IMG/VR virus record: IMGVR_UViG_3300011424_000002 | Coordinates: 1-39,631 of that record | Direction: 5' to 3' (one strand) | Length of the DNA: 39,631 bases | Origin: a virus | Shown: one piece after another, positions 31,856-38,976 of the stretch | How positions within the stretch are numbered: the stretch's first letter is position 1 | How the letters are laid out: each line of letters starts with the position of its first letter | Position numbers and translations under genes: made by a program | The notes under the pieces: generated by a model | The model's input: the letters and a program-made list of their open reading frames with translations, nothing else | The model's database searches: none | What the model was told of the DNA's origin: nothing

Positions 31856-32389
31856 TTAATCAGCGGTGCTCATAACTTGAGCAAACCCCATGAGCTCTTT
31901 CCAACGCCGGTTTGCCGCCGTGTAAAGCATCCTGCGTACAAATTGAGCAGCTTGAGCAGCATCTCCAGCCATGATCACCGGCAGCCCATCCATGGCCCAG
32001 CTGAGCAAGCTGGCAGTCACAGACTCAGGCGAAACCTGCCCTAGGAACTCGCCATTCTCGATCTGAGACCAGTTTGCCTCTATGACTAGGGCTCGGTATG
32101 GAAACGCCTTCAAACGCTCCAGCTCGCGTTTAAACCGCTCTCTGTCCCTGCCAACACAGCCAACCAGATCGGCCAGCCCCTTTCTCTCAATCGCAATGAG
32201 ATGCTCTAGTCCGAGAACGCTATAATCGCCGGTCACCAACCCCTTGCAGATCACCCGCATGGGGCTCAAATCCAGGGGCCTTTGTTCGCGTGTATCGCAT
32301 ATGCAAGTCACCGACTCTATTGGAAGTTGCGTGCTTGGCACTGCCATCGCACTCTTCACCAAGCGGCCCACTTTCTGCCTCATTTTCAC
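31856..32389 (-). CDS. ERCC4-type nuclease
   Basis: A 177-residue protein. I prefer GTG 32389, 7 bases after GGAGG; ATG 32383 is the alternative. Motifs of the XPF/ERCC4 nuclease fold: CDTREQRPL (Asp32), a Gly-Asp-Tyr-Ser turn (GDYSV) and AIERKGLADLVG (Glu68, Arg69, Lys70, with Asp74), then a helical end. Such phage nucleases cut branched DNA and work in recombination or replication fork processing. It follows the 161-residue unknown protein by 2 bp. It lacks a helicase domain and HhH motif, so it is a single-domain nuclease. Confidence 0.8.
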   Translation of the reverse strand: MKMRQKVGRLVKSAMAVPSTQLPIESVTCICDTREQRPLDLSPMRVICKGLVTGDYSVLGLEHLIAIERKGLADLVGCVGRDRERFKRELERLKAFPYRALVIEANWSQIENGEFLGQVSPESVTASLLSWAMDGLPVIMAGDAAQAAQFVRRMLYTAANRRWKELMGFAQVMSTAD

Positions 32390-32391
32390 GC

Positions 32392-32877
32392 TCACGCCTC
32401 CCGTCCCTCCGGGGCTCGCGCCCTGAGCCTGGCCTTGTGCCTTGCCGCTACTAGCACTTGATAAGCATCCGCCGTTTTCGTGCCCCGCTCGGTCCACACC
32501 GAACCACGCAGCGGTTTGCCCAACTCAATCCACCTGCGATATGGCTCCGCCGCCCAGTCAGGCAGCGAGCTCACGCCCGCAAGGCTCGCCATGATCCAGC
32601 CCGCCACCTGGTCTAGTTCATCGGGCACGAACGAGATTTCGAACTGCCTTTCACCGCAAGAAATCCGAGCTAGAACCTCGGCGCGCAAGTCGTACCGACC
32701 TAAGTGATACGGTCGCGCACAAATCCGCCAAATACCCGGCTCATACTCCAGCAGGTAGAGCGGCCAAATCTGCTCGCCTAGCTCGACAATCCAGTGCCCC
32801 CTGCGTGCTGTTTCGTAAACCAATCTGGCTCCCGCCTTGCGAAGGGCTGGGCCAAGATTTCTGTAAATCGTGCTCAC
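32392..32877 (-). CDS. Hypothetical protein in the replication module
   Basis: A 161-residue protein, with GTG 32877 as the most likely start, 9 bases after GGAGG. A longer version starting at 32991 would run through the iteron region and is less likely. The product is Trp/Arg-rich (TARRGHWIVELGEQIWPLYL) with a mixed alpha-beta look and a basic C-terminus (RHKARLRARAPEGREA), suggesting nucleic-acid binding. It is coupled to the nuclease gene. Next to a putative origin it could be an origin-binding or replication protein, which is inference. No family recognised. Confidence 0.62.
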   Translation of the reverse strand: MSTIYRNLGPALRKAGARLVYETARRGHWIVELGEQIWPLYLLEYEPGIWRICARPYHLGRYDLRAEVLARISCGERQFEISFVPDELDQVAGWIMASLAGVSSLPDWAAEPYRRWIELGKPLRGSVWTERGTKTADAYQVLVAARHKARLRARAPEGREA

Positions 32878-33207
32878 GCACTTGCTCCTCCCCCGAGAAG
32901 GGGACCTGTGATTAAAAAACAAACAGGTGACGGGGTATCGCTTACCAAAAGCGGATGGTGACGGGCTGGTGACAAGATCAAAAACCCGCAAACCCTTGGG
33001 GCTCTAGGAAGGTGACAAGGTGACAAGGTGACAAGGGGGGGTACACTTATTATATATATACCCCCTATTTACCTATACACTCACCTTACTAATCTAGTTC
33101 CTATATACCCCTATTATGTTGTCACCTTGCGACAGCCTTGCAGCTCAAGGGTTTCAAAGAGACAACATACCCGTCACCACCCCGCAACCACCCGTCACCA
33201 TGCCAAG
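32878..33207. other. Iteron-rich noncoding region, candidate replication origin
   Basis: A 330-bp noncoding region. GGTGAC is present six times in forward orientation (32926, 32957, 32968, 33011, 33019, 33027; the last three form a perfect AAGGTGAC tandem) and three times reversed as GTCACC (33121, 33173, 33194). Between them is an AT-rich stretch (about 33043-33120) with TTATTATATATATA and a GGGGGTA-N15-TACCCCC inverted repeat (33037-33065). Repeats around an AT-rich, easily melted core beside helicase, primase and nuclease genes is the layout of an iteron origin. They could instead be operators. Confidence 0.65.
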
Positions 33208-34632
33208 CTAACCCTCTAATATCTTTGCGCCACGGTAAGGGAGCTTGCGAAGCCCTGTGTAAACTCGAGCCAGTTTTCGCGCCTCATAACCGATGCCAAA
33301 CCGCCTTTTCCAACATTCCTTGAGCCTGTGGATATCTCGGTCGGAAACGCCATAATCCCTAATAACTTCACGAAGTTCCGAAGCTTTTACCTCTCCGCGA
33401 TCATCAGGCGCAAAATTGTCCTCAAAAATGGAAACGAAGTGCTCTTCCGACTCGTCGATGACGTCTAAATGAACAACATGCGGGATTGGTGAGTGACGTT
33501 GCCGTGCCTCAAATTTAGTCAAATAGAGGTACATCCACTTGCAGTGCGTCATTATGGCTTTGGCCTCTACCGTCATCTTGTGCTCGATGGCTGTGTCTAC
33601 CTCTGTGTCTGCACGAAGCTGAGACACACGAATGTAGATGAGTCTGCGGAGATCGGAGTGCTGGCCGGTGATCCTGGGGGGTACGTTTGAGCCGACCATG
33701 ATCTTGCAATTGGGGATTGCAGTGAACCCCATGCGGCCCTTCTCTTCGATATAGATAGGGTCGTTACCAGTGAGTGATTTGAACTCAGGCGACGAGAAAT
33801 AGTTCGGCTTGTCGCACTCGGCGAACAGTACAAGGCGTTTGCCATAGACCTTGGCGTTCCAGAATCTATCGCCCTGCTCTTTGGGTTGGAGAGCTTGGCA
33901 GGTGTCCCCGAGGAGCAAGTGGAGGAAGCGGAACAAGGCACCCTTACCGTCGCTGCCTTCTCCTTGAAGGTAGAGGTATTGCTGCCGGTCTGCATCCGGG
34001 TAGAGGAGCGAGCCGATGAACGCGGCTAACTCTTCAGGCTTGTCGCAGCGCGTCAGGAACTCGCCAAAGATCGGCGGAGCTGGGGGCATCGCGTCGGGTG
34101 CAGTTGTATCACCAACATCCACATCGAAAGGCAGTCGCGCAAAGGCGAGCCCTGGGGCGGAGAGCTCAGCGAACGGATCAGGATCGAACGGCAGCGCGTT
34201 GGTCAAATCGCGCCACATGTGAGTAATGATCTGCGCTTGCTTTGGAAGGATTTGCGCTTCCGGTAATTTTTGAACTAGATACCTGTGGCAGTATTGAAGA
34301 ACAGCCTGCGAAACTCGTTCTTCGACTACGTATGACACAAGACGGTCACCGTGTTCCTCGAGATAAGCTGGCCGTCCTTTGTCATCGCGGATCACGTGGA
34401 ATTTATGTGGGAACCGCTCAACTCCTCGCATTGCGAGAGGCGAGTGATTCATCAGCTCGACGATTTGACGAGCTAGGGCTTTGAATGTCAGTTCGTCACT
34501 CGCCTGCTTTTCACTGCCCCCTTGTTTCTCTGTCTTTTCCTTGCGCGAACCAGCCCGCTTGGACTTTTTTTCATCAGCAGCCTGCTGCGCACCTTCAATG
34601 CTAACGACCTTCCCCTGGTCTTCTGAATGCAT
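33208..34632 (-). CDS. SF3 replicative helicase (D5/primase C-terminal type)
   Basis: A 474-residue protein. The first 45 residues are Lys/Glu/Ser-rich and disordered. A D5-N-like helical domain follows (about 50-190). The SF3 core has Walker A GEGSDGKG (about 224-231), Walker B RLVLFAECD (about 266-274) and motif C NCKIMVGSNVPP (about 308-319). The C-terminal winged-helix-like region is basic (ECWKRRFGIGYEARKLARVY). It would unwind DNA at the phage origin, working with the primase upstream. The ATG lies 7 bases after GGAG and inside the primase end (32-bp overlap). Confidence 0.88.
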   Translation of the reverse strand: MHSEDQGKVVSIEGAQQAADEKKSKRAGSRKEKTEKQGGSEKQASDELTFKALARQIVELMNHSPLAMRGVERFPHKFHVIRDDKGRPAYLEEHGDRLVSYVVEERVSQAVLQYCHRYLVQKLPEAQILPKQAQIITHMWRDLTNALPFDPDPFAELSAPGLAFARLPFDVDVGDTTAPDAMPPAPPIFGEFLTRCDKPEELAAFIGSLLYPDADRQQYLYLQGEGSDGKGALFRFLHLLLGDTCQALQPKEQGDRFWNAKVYGKRLVLFAECDKPNYFSSPEFKSLTGNDPIYIEEKGRMGFTAIPNCKIMVGSNVPPRITGQHSDLRRLIYIRVSQLRADTEVDTAIEHKMTVEAKAIMTHCKWMYLYLTKFEARQRHSPIPHVVHLDVIDESEEHFVSIFEDNFAPDDRGEVKASELREVIRDYGVSDRDIHRLKECWKRRFGIGYEARKLARVYTGLRKLPYRGAKILEG

Positions 34633-35452
34633 TCCCGCTCTCCACAGATTTGATGCCGGATCGAATGGATTTCCAAATGTCGTCGAATTGGTCTTGGGTT
34701 AGTTGATTGTGTTGGTAGGTTGGGCTGTTAGTTATTAGTTCGTAGATTTGGTCTTCGCTGTAGCCAGCGTCGTATAAATCTTTTGCGATCATGAACCGTG
34801 TATCGTTCCGCTCTCCCATGGGGATCGGAGCAGAAAGAGCGGCAAGCGTGCGTGGGGGCACGATGCCAAACGGCTGGTATCTCTTTTCTCTGAGTTTGGC
34901 TGATTTCTGCGCTCTTTTAGCAGAGTGCTTGGGAGCTGGTTCGGGGTCAAGGAAGTAGCCGTCGTTATTAACGTGAACGATTTCAACGCATGGTCGGTAA
35001 TAACGCACCGCATCTTTTGCATTGCCATCTGCACTGAAGTGCTTGACGAAATGCTCCTGTGTCGCCTTTACAGCTTCGGGATCGACGACGGGGCTTTCAA
35101 AGAAGAACACAACGCGAAAGCGGTCTTTGGGGCGTGATCCGTTCTTCTCTTTTTGATGGCTCTTAGTCGTGCCGACAATGAGCTGCATATCAGCCCAAAC
35201 GTTAAGGGCTTCGGCGATTGTTAGGTCTGATTCATCGAAATCAACGCCAAGAACATGGGCGCAGACAAAGTCTTTGGTGACACGGTGATTAGATTTTAGA
35301 ACAGCATGGCTCCACGCATCCATGACGAGGAGCTGGGCTAAGTGCTCGTGCGATTTGAATGGTTGATACGTCCAACCATAAGCCGACTGTTTCGGTTCTT
35401 TGCACCGAACATTGGCAGATATGGCTCGGACGTTAGGATCAAAATAATACAA
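34601..35452 (-). CDS. Primase of the archaeo-eukaryotic (PrimPol-like) type
   Basis: A 283-residue protein, with TTG start 10 bases after AGGAGG. Motif I is in LGVDFDESD (paired Asp), motif II in KSHQKEKNGSRPKDRFRVVF, and motif III is probably VRYYRPCVEI. The RPKDRFRVVF block is typical for phage primases of this superfamily. A PriCT-like helical C-terminus follows (about 215-265: RFMIAKDLYDAGYSEDQIYE). The enzyme would make primers, and perhaps short stretches of DNA, at the origin. It is followed by the SF3 helicase, together forming a split primase-helicase. No separate DNA polymerase is present, so host polymerase III is probably used. Confidence 0.8.
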   Translation of the reverse strand: MYYFDPNVRAISANVRCKEPKQSAYGWTYQPFKSHEHLAQLLVMDAWSHAVLKSNHRVTKDFVCAHVLGVDFDESDLTIAEALNVWADMQLIVGTTKSHQKEKNGSRPKDRFRVVFFFESPVVDPEAVKATQEHFVKHFSADGNAKDAVRYYRPCVEIVHVNNDGYFLDPEPAPKHSAKRAQKSAKLREKRYQPFGIVPPRTLAALSAPIPMGERNDTRFMIAKDLYDAGYSEDQIYELITNSPTYQHNQLTQDQFDDIWKSIRSGIKSVESGNAFRRPGEGR

Positions 35453-35520
35453 CAGCTTAGGTCCTCCTAGTGCGCATAGGTGGAGCTAAGCAGCGGCTTG
35501 GTCGCGTTCTTCAGTTGTGG

Positions 35521-35558
35521 GTGCCAGTGCCGATTCGGCTAATAATCGACACTGGCGC
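35521..35558 (-). promoter_or_regulatory. Long imperfect inverted repeat upstream of the primase gene
   Basis: Arms GCCAGTG-C-CGAT and ATCG-A-CACTGGC pair over 11 positions with one mismatch and a 10-base loop (35523-35556), extended by weaker pairs. A small perfect palindrome, GACGTTACGTC, lies at 35580-35590. There is no U tract on either strand. It could be a regulator binding site, an attenuator or a terminator-like 3' end of the lipoprotein transcript. The 141-bp gap holds no gene. Confidence 0.4.
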
Positions 35559-35593
35559 GAAGGCTGGTTTTGGTTCGGGGACGTTACGTCAGG

Positions 35594-36286
35594 TCATTCC
35601 TTGGAGCAAGTGAGTAAATATGGCTGCGAGGAATTACCGCCGATTACAGCGCGAGCTTCATTTTTGTCGCCATCGTATTGGAATTCCGCAGTGTAACCAA
35701 CGTCACCCGCTGCTAACCAATCCACGCTGATTTCCCCGGTCTTAGCGAGGTTTCCGCCAGCACGAGCGAAGCGGGAATTGAAACCGAAATATGCACCGTA
35801 AATCTGGCTTGAACCTTGAGTCATGCGATGGGAGATGTCCTGCACGCTGGCGAAAATCATTCGGTCGCCACTGGTGTAAACCATGACTTTGTAATGAAAC
35901 GTGCGCCCGGTTGTCCCAGCTGCTGAGTGCTCGCAATCAACCGCGTAATCGACGGCTTCGCTCTTACCCGCTTCACCGGCTTCACCGTCTTTGCCTGCAG
36001 CGCCTTGCGCACCAGCAGCACCTTTGACATCAACGGGTTTCCACTCGTTAGCTAAGCACGAGCGAAACGATTTCTCTGATTCGATGTAAACGAGATGCCC
36101 TTGAGATTCGGGCGAGCAAACCGGAAGGTCTGCCGCAGTGGTTACGTAAAGGCTAGTGGGCTGTGTCGTTAGCGGCTCGCTTCTGGGAGCAATGGTTTCC
36201 TGCGCAGGCGTCGCCTTGTCATCACCGGCAGAGCCGCAGGCAGAAGCGAGCACAACTAGGGATGAAATAACGAGAATCTGACGCAT
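35594..36286 (-). CDS. Collagen-like lipoprotein (lysogenic conversion candidate)
   Basis: A 230-residue protein behind a strong GGAGG. The signal ends in the lipobox LASAC (Cys17). A Thr/Pro-rich linker leads to a small domain (CSPESQGHLVYIE ... FRSCLANEWKPVD), then seven Gly-X-Y triplets (Gly89 to Ser109, starting GAAGAQGAAGKDG) able to trimerise as collagen, and a beta-rich C-terminal domain of about 120 residues with a Cys pair. It lies in the same direction as, and just downstream of, the repressor, so it may be expressed in the lysogen. The function is unknown: surface display, phage exclusion or adhesion are options. It is not part of any core phage function. Confidence 0.72.
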   Translation of the reverse strand: MRQILVISSLVVLASACGSAGDDKATPAQETIAPRSEPLTTQPTSLYVTTAADLPVCSPESQGHLVYIESEKSFRSCLANEWKPVDVKGAAGAQGAAGKDGEAGEAGKSEAVDYAVDCEHSAAGTTGRTFHYKVMVYTSGDRMIFASVQDISHRMTQGSSQIYGAYFGFNSRFARAGGNLAKTGEISVDWLAAGDVGYTAEFQYDGDKNEARAVIGGNSSQPYLLTCSKE

Positions 36287-36339
36287 ATTTACGTTTCCTC
36301 CGCAGTTGTTTACTGAATCGGAAGAAAACGGGAAAAACT

Positions 36340-36711
36340 TTAAATCTTTTTGATGCGTTTCAATTCTGTAATCACGGCCAGTAAGGACGCGATTATATCG
36401 GGGATTGTTGGTTCTGGGATGTTTTCGAAGGCGCTTTTGTCCTCAAGGAACCAGACCGATTCTTTCTCAAAGAACTTCGCTAGCTTGTCGATCATTTCGA
36501 AGTTTGGCTCGTTCTCGCCTGACAAATATCTGGAAATTGTAACCGAACGCACCCCTACGCCCTTTCCAACCTGGATTTGGTTGAGCCCAGCGAGGTGCAT
36601 CGCCAGTGCGAGCTTTTTCCTGAAAATCTGCTTAGTTGGTTTAGCCAGACCAACTCTCCTAACACGCTTGTGTCGTTGGTAGCAGATTCTCGGATGAATG
36701 GCCTTACTCAT
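36340..36711 (-). CDS. HTH repressor (Xre/Cro family)
   Basis: A 123-residue protein. The first 22 residues are basic. An Xre-type helix-turn-helix lies at about 33-85 (MHLAGLNQIQVGKGVGVRSV followed by TISRYLSGENEPNFEMIDKL). The rest is a helical dimerisation-like tail with no peptidase domain, so it is not a LexA/CI-type self-cleaving repressor. It is divergent from the early recombination operon across 279 bp, the classical position for a lysogeny repressor. Operator sites could not be assigned with certainty. Confidence 0.75.
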   Translation of the reverse strand: MSKAIHPRICYQRHKRVRRVGLAKPTKQIFRKKLALAMHLAGLNQIQVGKGVGVRSVTISRYLSGENEPNFEMIDKLAKFFEKESVWFLEDKSAFENIPEPTIPDIIASLLAVITELKRIKKI

Positions 36712-36990
36712 TAATAGGATTACCTTTTACAGTTTCTTATTTACTGATTCAGGTGATGAGACATAAACATAACAAGCGCCCGGCAGCGGCTTAATCTGCG
36801 TGGCGTGGGTGAAGGCGAGTTTTGGTAGGCGCAGGGACGCGCTAGCTTGGGTCAGTATCGCTGGGTTTCGACTTGGCGTTTGACAGGGAGGACTTGGGCA
36901 CTGTGGAGGTGTTGGAGTCCTCCCTTTTTTATTTGTTTTAGCGAAAAATCTCAAGTTTTACGCAGTGATCAACAACATAGAGAATTGACA
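36712..36990 (+). promoter_or_regulatory. Early/lysogeny control region
   Basis: A 279-bp divergent gap between the repressor and the recombination ATPase. It contains a weak inverted CAGT/ACTG pair (about 36739-36755), a TTGACA at 36880 with no good -10 partner, and the strong terminator described separately. I see no cro-like gene; the only small frame in the first part encodes 12 residues. Promoters for both directions must lie here but have no clear consensus. Confidence 0.5.
36886..36930 (+). terminator. Perfect intrinsic terminator upstream of the early operon
   Basis: A 9-bp perfect stem GGGAGGACT / AGTCCTCCC with a 21-base loop is followed by TTTTTTATTTG on the plus strand. It lies about 60 bp before the start of the first early gene, so any rightward transcript starting upstream would stop here unless it is antiterminated. 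This implies a leader RNA or a small RNA made from the control region. Confidence 0.8.
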
Positions 36991-37794
36991 ATGACCACCA
37001 TGGAAATCCCGTTTGGCGAACCAGTAGCAGAGACCACTCCAGAGGCTGCTCTAGACCAAGATGCTGAGTTCCTGGGCATCACCGAGGGTACGAGACCTGC
37101 TGCTTGGAAGATGGCGATTTACGGGAAGCCAGGGGTTGGTAAATCGACGCTGGGAACCAGAGCGCGAGCACCGTTGTTCTTGGATCTCGAGAACGGGTTG
37201 GCTCGTGTTGACTGCGTTAAGACGAAACACCTCAAGTATCTACAAAACGTGCTTGATGCATTGGACTACGTGATCAAGTCACCCAAGTTTCAGACTGCCG
37301 TCATAGACACAATTGACGAAGTTGAGAACATGCTGAGCAAGAAGGTTGTGTACGAGCACAACAAGGTTAACAACGTCAAAGTTAAAGCAGTGGATGAGAT
37401 CGCCTGGGGGCGAGGCGGGGCACTGCTAGCAGCGGAGTGGAAGTCGTTCATCGACAAGCTCACTGAAGTTACCGACGCAGGGAAGAACGTGCTGCTCATT
37501 GGACACCAGCAGGTGATCAAGTTCCAGAACCCTGCTGACGCGGATTACGACTTCTTTACGATCAACGTACACAAGAAATCCGAAGGGTTGGTTACAGCAA
37601 AGCTTGATGCAATCCTATTCGCTCGCTTTGAAACCCTCGTGAAAACATCTGGTGACGACGACAAGGGGAAGGCCAGAGCTACGGGACGCCGCATCCTGCA
37701 GACCAATGAAGGGTCTAGCTGGGTTGCGAAGAACCGCTTTGGGCTTCCAAACACTATTCCATTTGATGACTTCACTTTTGACTCATTCAACTAA
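36991..37794 (+). CDS. Sak4-like recombination ATPase (AAA_24 type)
   Basis: A 267-residue protein; ATG 36991 is chosen (MTTMEIPFGEPVAE). Walker A is GKPGVGKST (about 45-53) and Walker B AVIDTIDE (about 103-110). Next comes a RecA-like core with GRGGALLAAEWKSFIDKL, a strand LLIGHQQV, and a C-terminal region with Arg pairs (KARATGRRILQ) that can act as a finger. This is the phage RecA-core ATPase family often called Sak4, which works with a neighbouring single-strand DNA-binding protein in annealing-type recombination. It is the first gene of the rightward early operon, followed 12 bp later by such a protein. Confidence 0.8.
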   Translation: MTTMEIPFGEPVAETTPEAALDQDAEFLGITEGTRPAAWKMAIYGKPGVGKSTLGTRARAPLFLDLENGLARVDCVKTKHLKYLQNVLDALDYVIKSPKFQTAVIDTIDEVENMLSKKVVYEHNKVNNVKVKAVDEIAWGRGGALLAAEWKSFIDKLTEVTDAGKNVLLIGHQQVIKFQNPADADYDFFTINVHKKSEGLVTAKLDAILFARFETLVKTSGDDDKGKARATGRRILQTNEGSSWVAKNRFGLPNTIPFDDFTFDSFN

Positions 37795-37806
37795 GGAGCC
37801 AACAAT

Positions 37807-38358
37807 ATGACATTCTTCGACACAGCCAACGAAACAGAATCAACCGGATTCGAACCACTCCCAGCAGGTGTCTACCGTGTAATGCTGGATAACTCTGAGA
37901 GCAAGGTCTCGCAAAAGGGCGATCCATACATCAGCCTGAAGATGATCGCCTTGGATGAACCACACAAGGGACGTTTTATCTTCCACAACTTCAACATCCA
38001 ATCCAGCAGTGAGCAAGCGCGCAAGATCGCTCGCGCTCAATTCAAGTCGCTGCTAACAGCACTTGGCCACACCACTGCTCTTGAATACGAAAACGACTTC
38101 CACCGTTTGGTGATGGCGAATCCTGTAATCGAGATTGATGTTGGCCAACGTGTTGATACTCGCAACGGGAATATGCAGAACACTGTGAAGTCGTTCGCAC
38201 CAAAAAAAGCAATGGGCTCTACTTCGGCCTCACCTTCGAGGACATCAATGACATCCTCTACAAGTCAGCAGGGATCGAACCAAGCGAGGCGGAGCCCAGT
38301 AGCAGTGAATCAGAATCAACAAGCCCCGTGGTCAGACGACGAAGTGCCCCCGTTCTAA
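37807..38358 (+). CDS. Single-strand DNA-binding protein (DUF669-like)
   Basis: A 183-residue protein behind a strong AAGGAG. Residues 1 to about 125 form an OB-like domain (ETESTGFEPLPAGVYRVML ... LKMIALDEPHKGRFIFHNF) typical of the DUF669 family. The C-terminal 50 residues are Ser/Thr/Gln-rich and disordered, ending in WSDDEVPPF, an acidic tip like that of bacterial SSB, which recruits other replication proteins. It pairs functionally with the Sak4-like ATPase. At codons 132-134 there is an in-phase A AAA AAA heptamer that could permit a -1 frameshift, giving a 212-residue product with another C-terminus (separate entry). Confidence 0.8.
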   Translation: MTFFDTANETESTGFEPLPAGVYRVMLDNSESKVSQKGDPYISLKMIALDEPHKGRFIFHNFNIQSSSEQARKIARAQFKSLLTALGHTTALEYENDFHRLVMANPVIEIDVGQRVDTRNGNMQNTVKSFAPKKAMGSTSASPSRTSMTSSTSQQGSNQARRSPVAVNQNQQAPWSDDEVPPF

Positions 38359-38444
38359 AGAATCCAAATGAAGAGTGGGCCACCAGAAAGTTTAAGTACT
38401 GGAGCGGTGGTCATCTTTGTACTTATGAAGATCCTTGGGAGTGA
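38202..38444 (+). CDS. Candidate -1 frameshift extension of the single-strand DNA-binding protein
   Basis: In the gene above, bases 38202-38208 are A AAA AAA, phased as X_XXY_YYZ after CCA. A -1 shift there leads into a frame open for 78 codons to TGA 38442-38444. It runs beyond the normal stop and fills the space before the next gene. The encoded residues look like protein, not noise (LYFGLTFEDINDILYKSAGI, later NEEWATRKFKYWSGG). This frame has no ATG, GTG or TTG near its beginning, so it cannot easily be an independent gene. No strong stimulating hairpin was found. The long form would lose the acidic DDEVPPF tip. The alternative is a sequencing error or chance. Confidence 0.45.
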   Translation, partial: KKSNGLYFGLTFEDINDILYKSAGIEPSEAEPSSSESESTSPVVRRRSAPVLKNPNEEWATRKFKYWSGGHLCTYEDPWE

Positions 38445-38450
38445 CTCCAA

Positions 38451-38624
38451 ATGAAAATCTTCTATCAGGTTCTGATTATGGATCGCGAAGGGTCCTGCAC
38501 CGTTAGCAATGATCTATATGAATCTGAAGATGAGGCGCGCCGTCTGATCGCTACCAGCGATAGCCACAAATTCATTCGCGTTCTTTATGACCGTCCTATC
38601 GAGGTTCCCGAGGAAGCGCGATGA
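38451..38624 (+). CDS. Small hypothetical early protein
   Basis: A 57-residue protein read directly: ATG 38451 behind GGGAG, TGA 38622-38624. It begins MKIFYQVLIMDREGSCTVSN and ends RPIEVPEEAR, with a compact alpha-beta look (strand, acidic helix DLYESEDEARRLI, strand). It follows the possible frameshift stop by 6 bp and its own stop overlaps the next ATG as ATGA. Small acidic early proteins are common in this position. Function unknown. Confidence 0.68.
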   Translation: MKIFYQVLIMDREGSCTVSNDLYESEDEARRLIATSDSHKFIRVLYDRPIEVPEEAR

Positions 38625-38974
38625 GTAAGAGCTTCTATTCATATGGATGCGAAAAGCTGGCGACTGTTGAAAACAATCAGCTAGCCCTTCACGTTGGTAA
38701 TTCAGTTCGACTTATACCAGACGATACGGCTGTAAGTTTTGCTTGGTGGATTCTCAAGGCCATTGAGGGACATGACCGTATCGAAGAAACGGAACAAATT
38801 ATCCGTGGGTTAATCAAGGACTTGGACAAAGCAAACAATAGGGCGGCTTCACTAGCTAAGGTTGCTGCTGTTTATAACAAGCTTGATTGCATTCGTTGGG
38901 AAACCGGAAAACAGCCTGAGGGTCTCCATAAAGCTTGGTCGGATTTTAAAAAGGCACTCTTGGAGTTTGAATAG
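38621..38974 (+). CDS. Hypothetical early protein
   Basis: A 117-residue protein starting at ATG 38621 (ATGA overlap). The middle is helical (HDRIEETEQIIRGLIKDLDKA, then AASLAKVAAVYNKLD), with Trp pairs (FAWWILKAI). The end (KAWSDFKKALLEFE) is again helical. It lies in the early operon after the recombination genes. No known motif. Confidence 0.68.
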   Translation: MSKSFYSYGCEKLATVENNQLALHVGNSVRLIPDDTAVSFAWWILKAIEGHDRIEETEQIIRGLIKDLDKANNRAASLAKVAAVYNKLDCIRWETGKQPEGLHKAWSDFKKALLEFE

Positions 38975-38976
38975 CT

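Noticed and set aside
32878-32991. N-terminal extension of the unknown replication-module protein
   Set aside because: It would be encoded by iteron repeats; GTG 32877 has a good GGAGG site.
33009-33036. Short tandem repeats as a possible CRISPR array
   Set aside because: Repeat unit is only 8 bp without spacers, and no cas gene is present; the iteron explanation is better.
31490-35460. A phage DNA polymerase
   Set aside because: I looked for polymerase A and B motifs in the replication module and found none; only primase, helicase and nuclease motifs are present.
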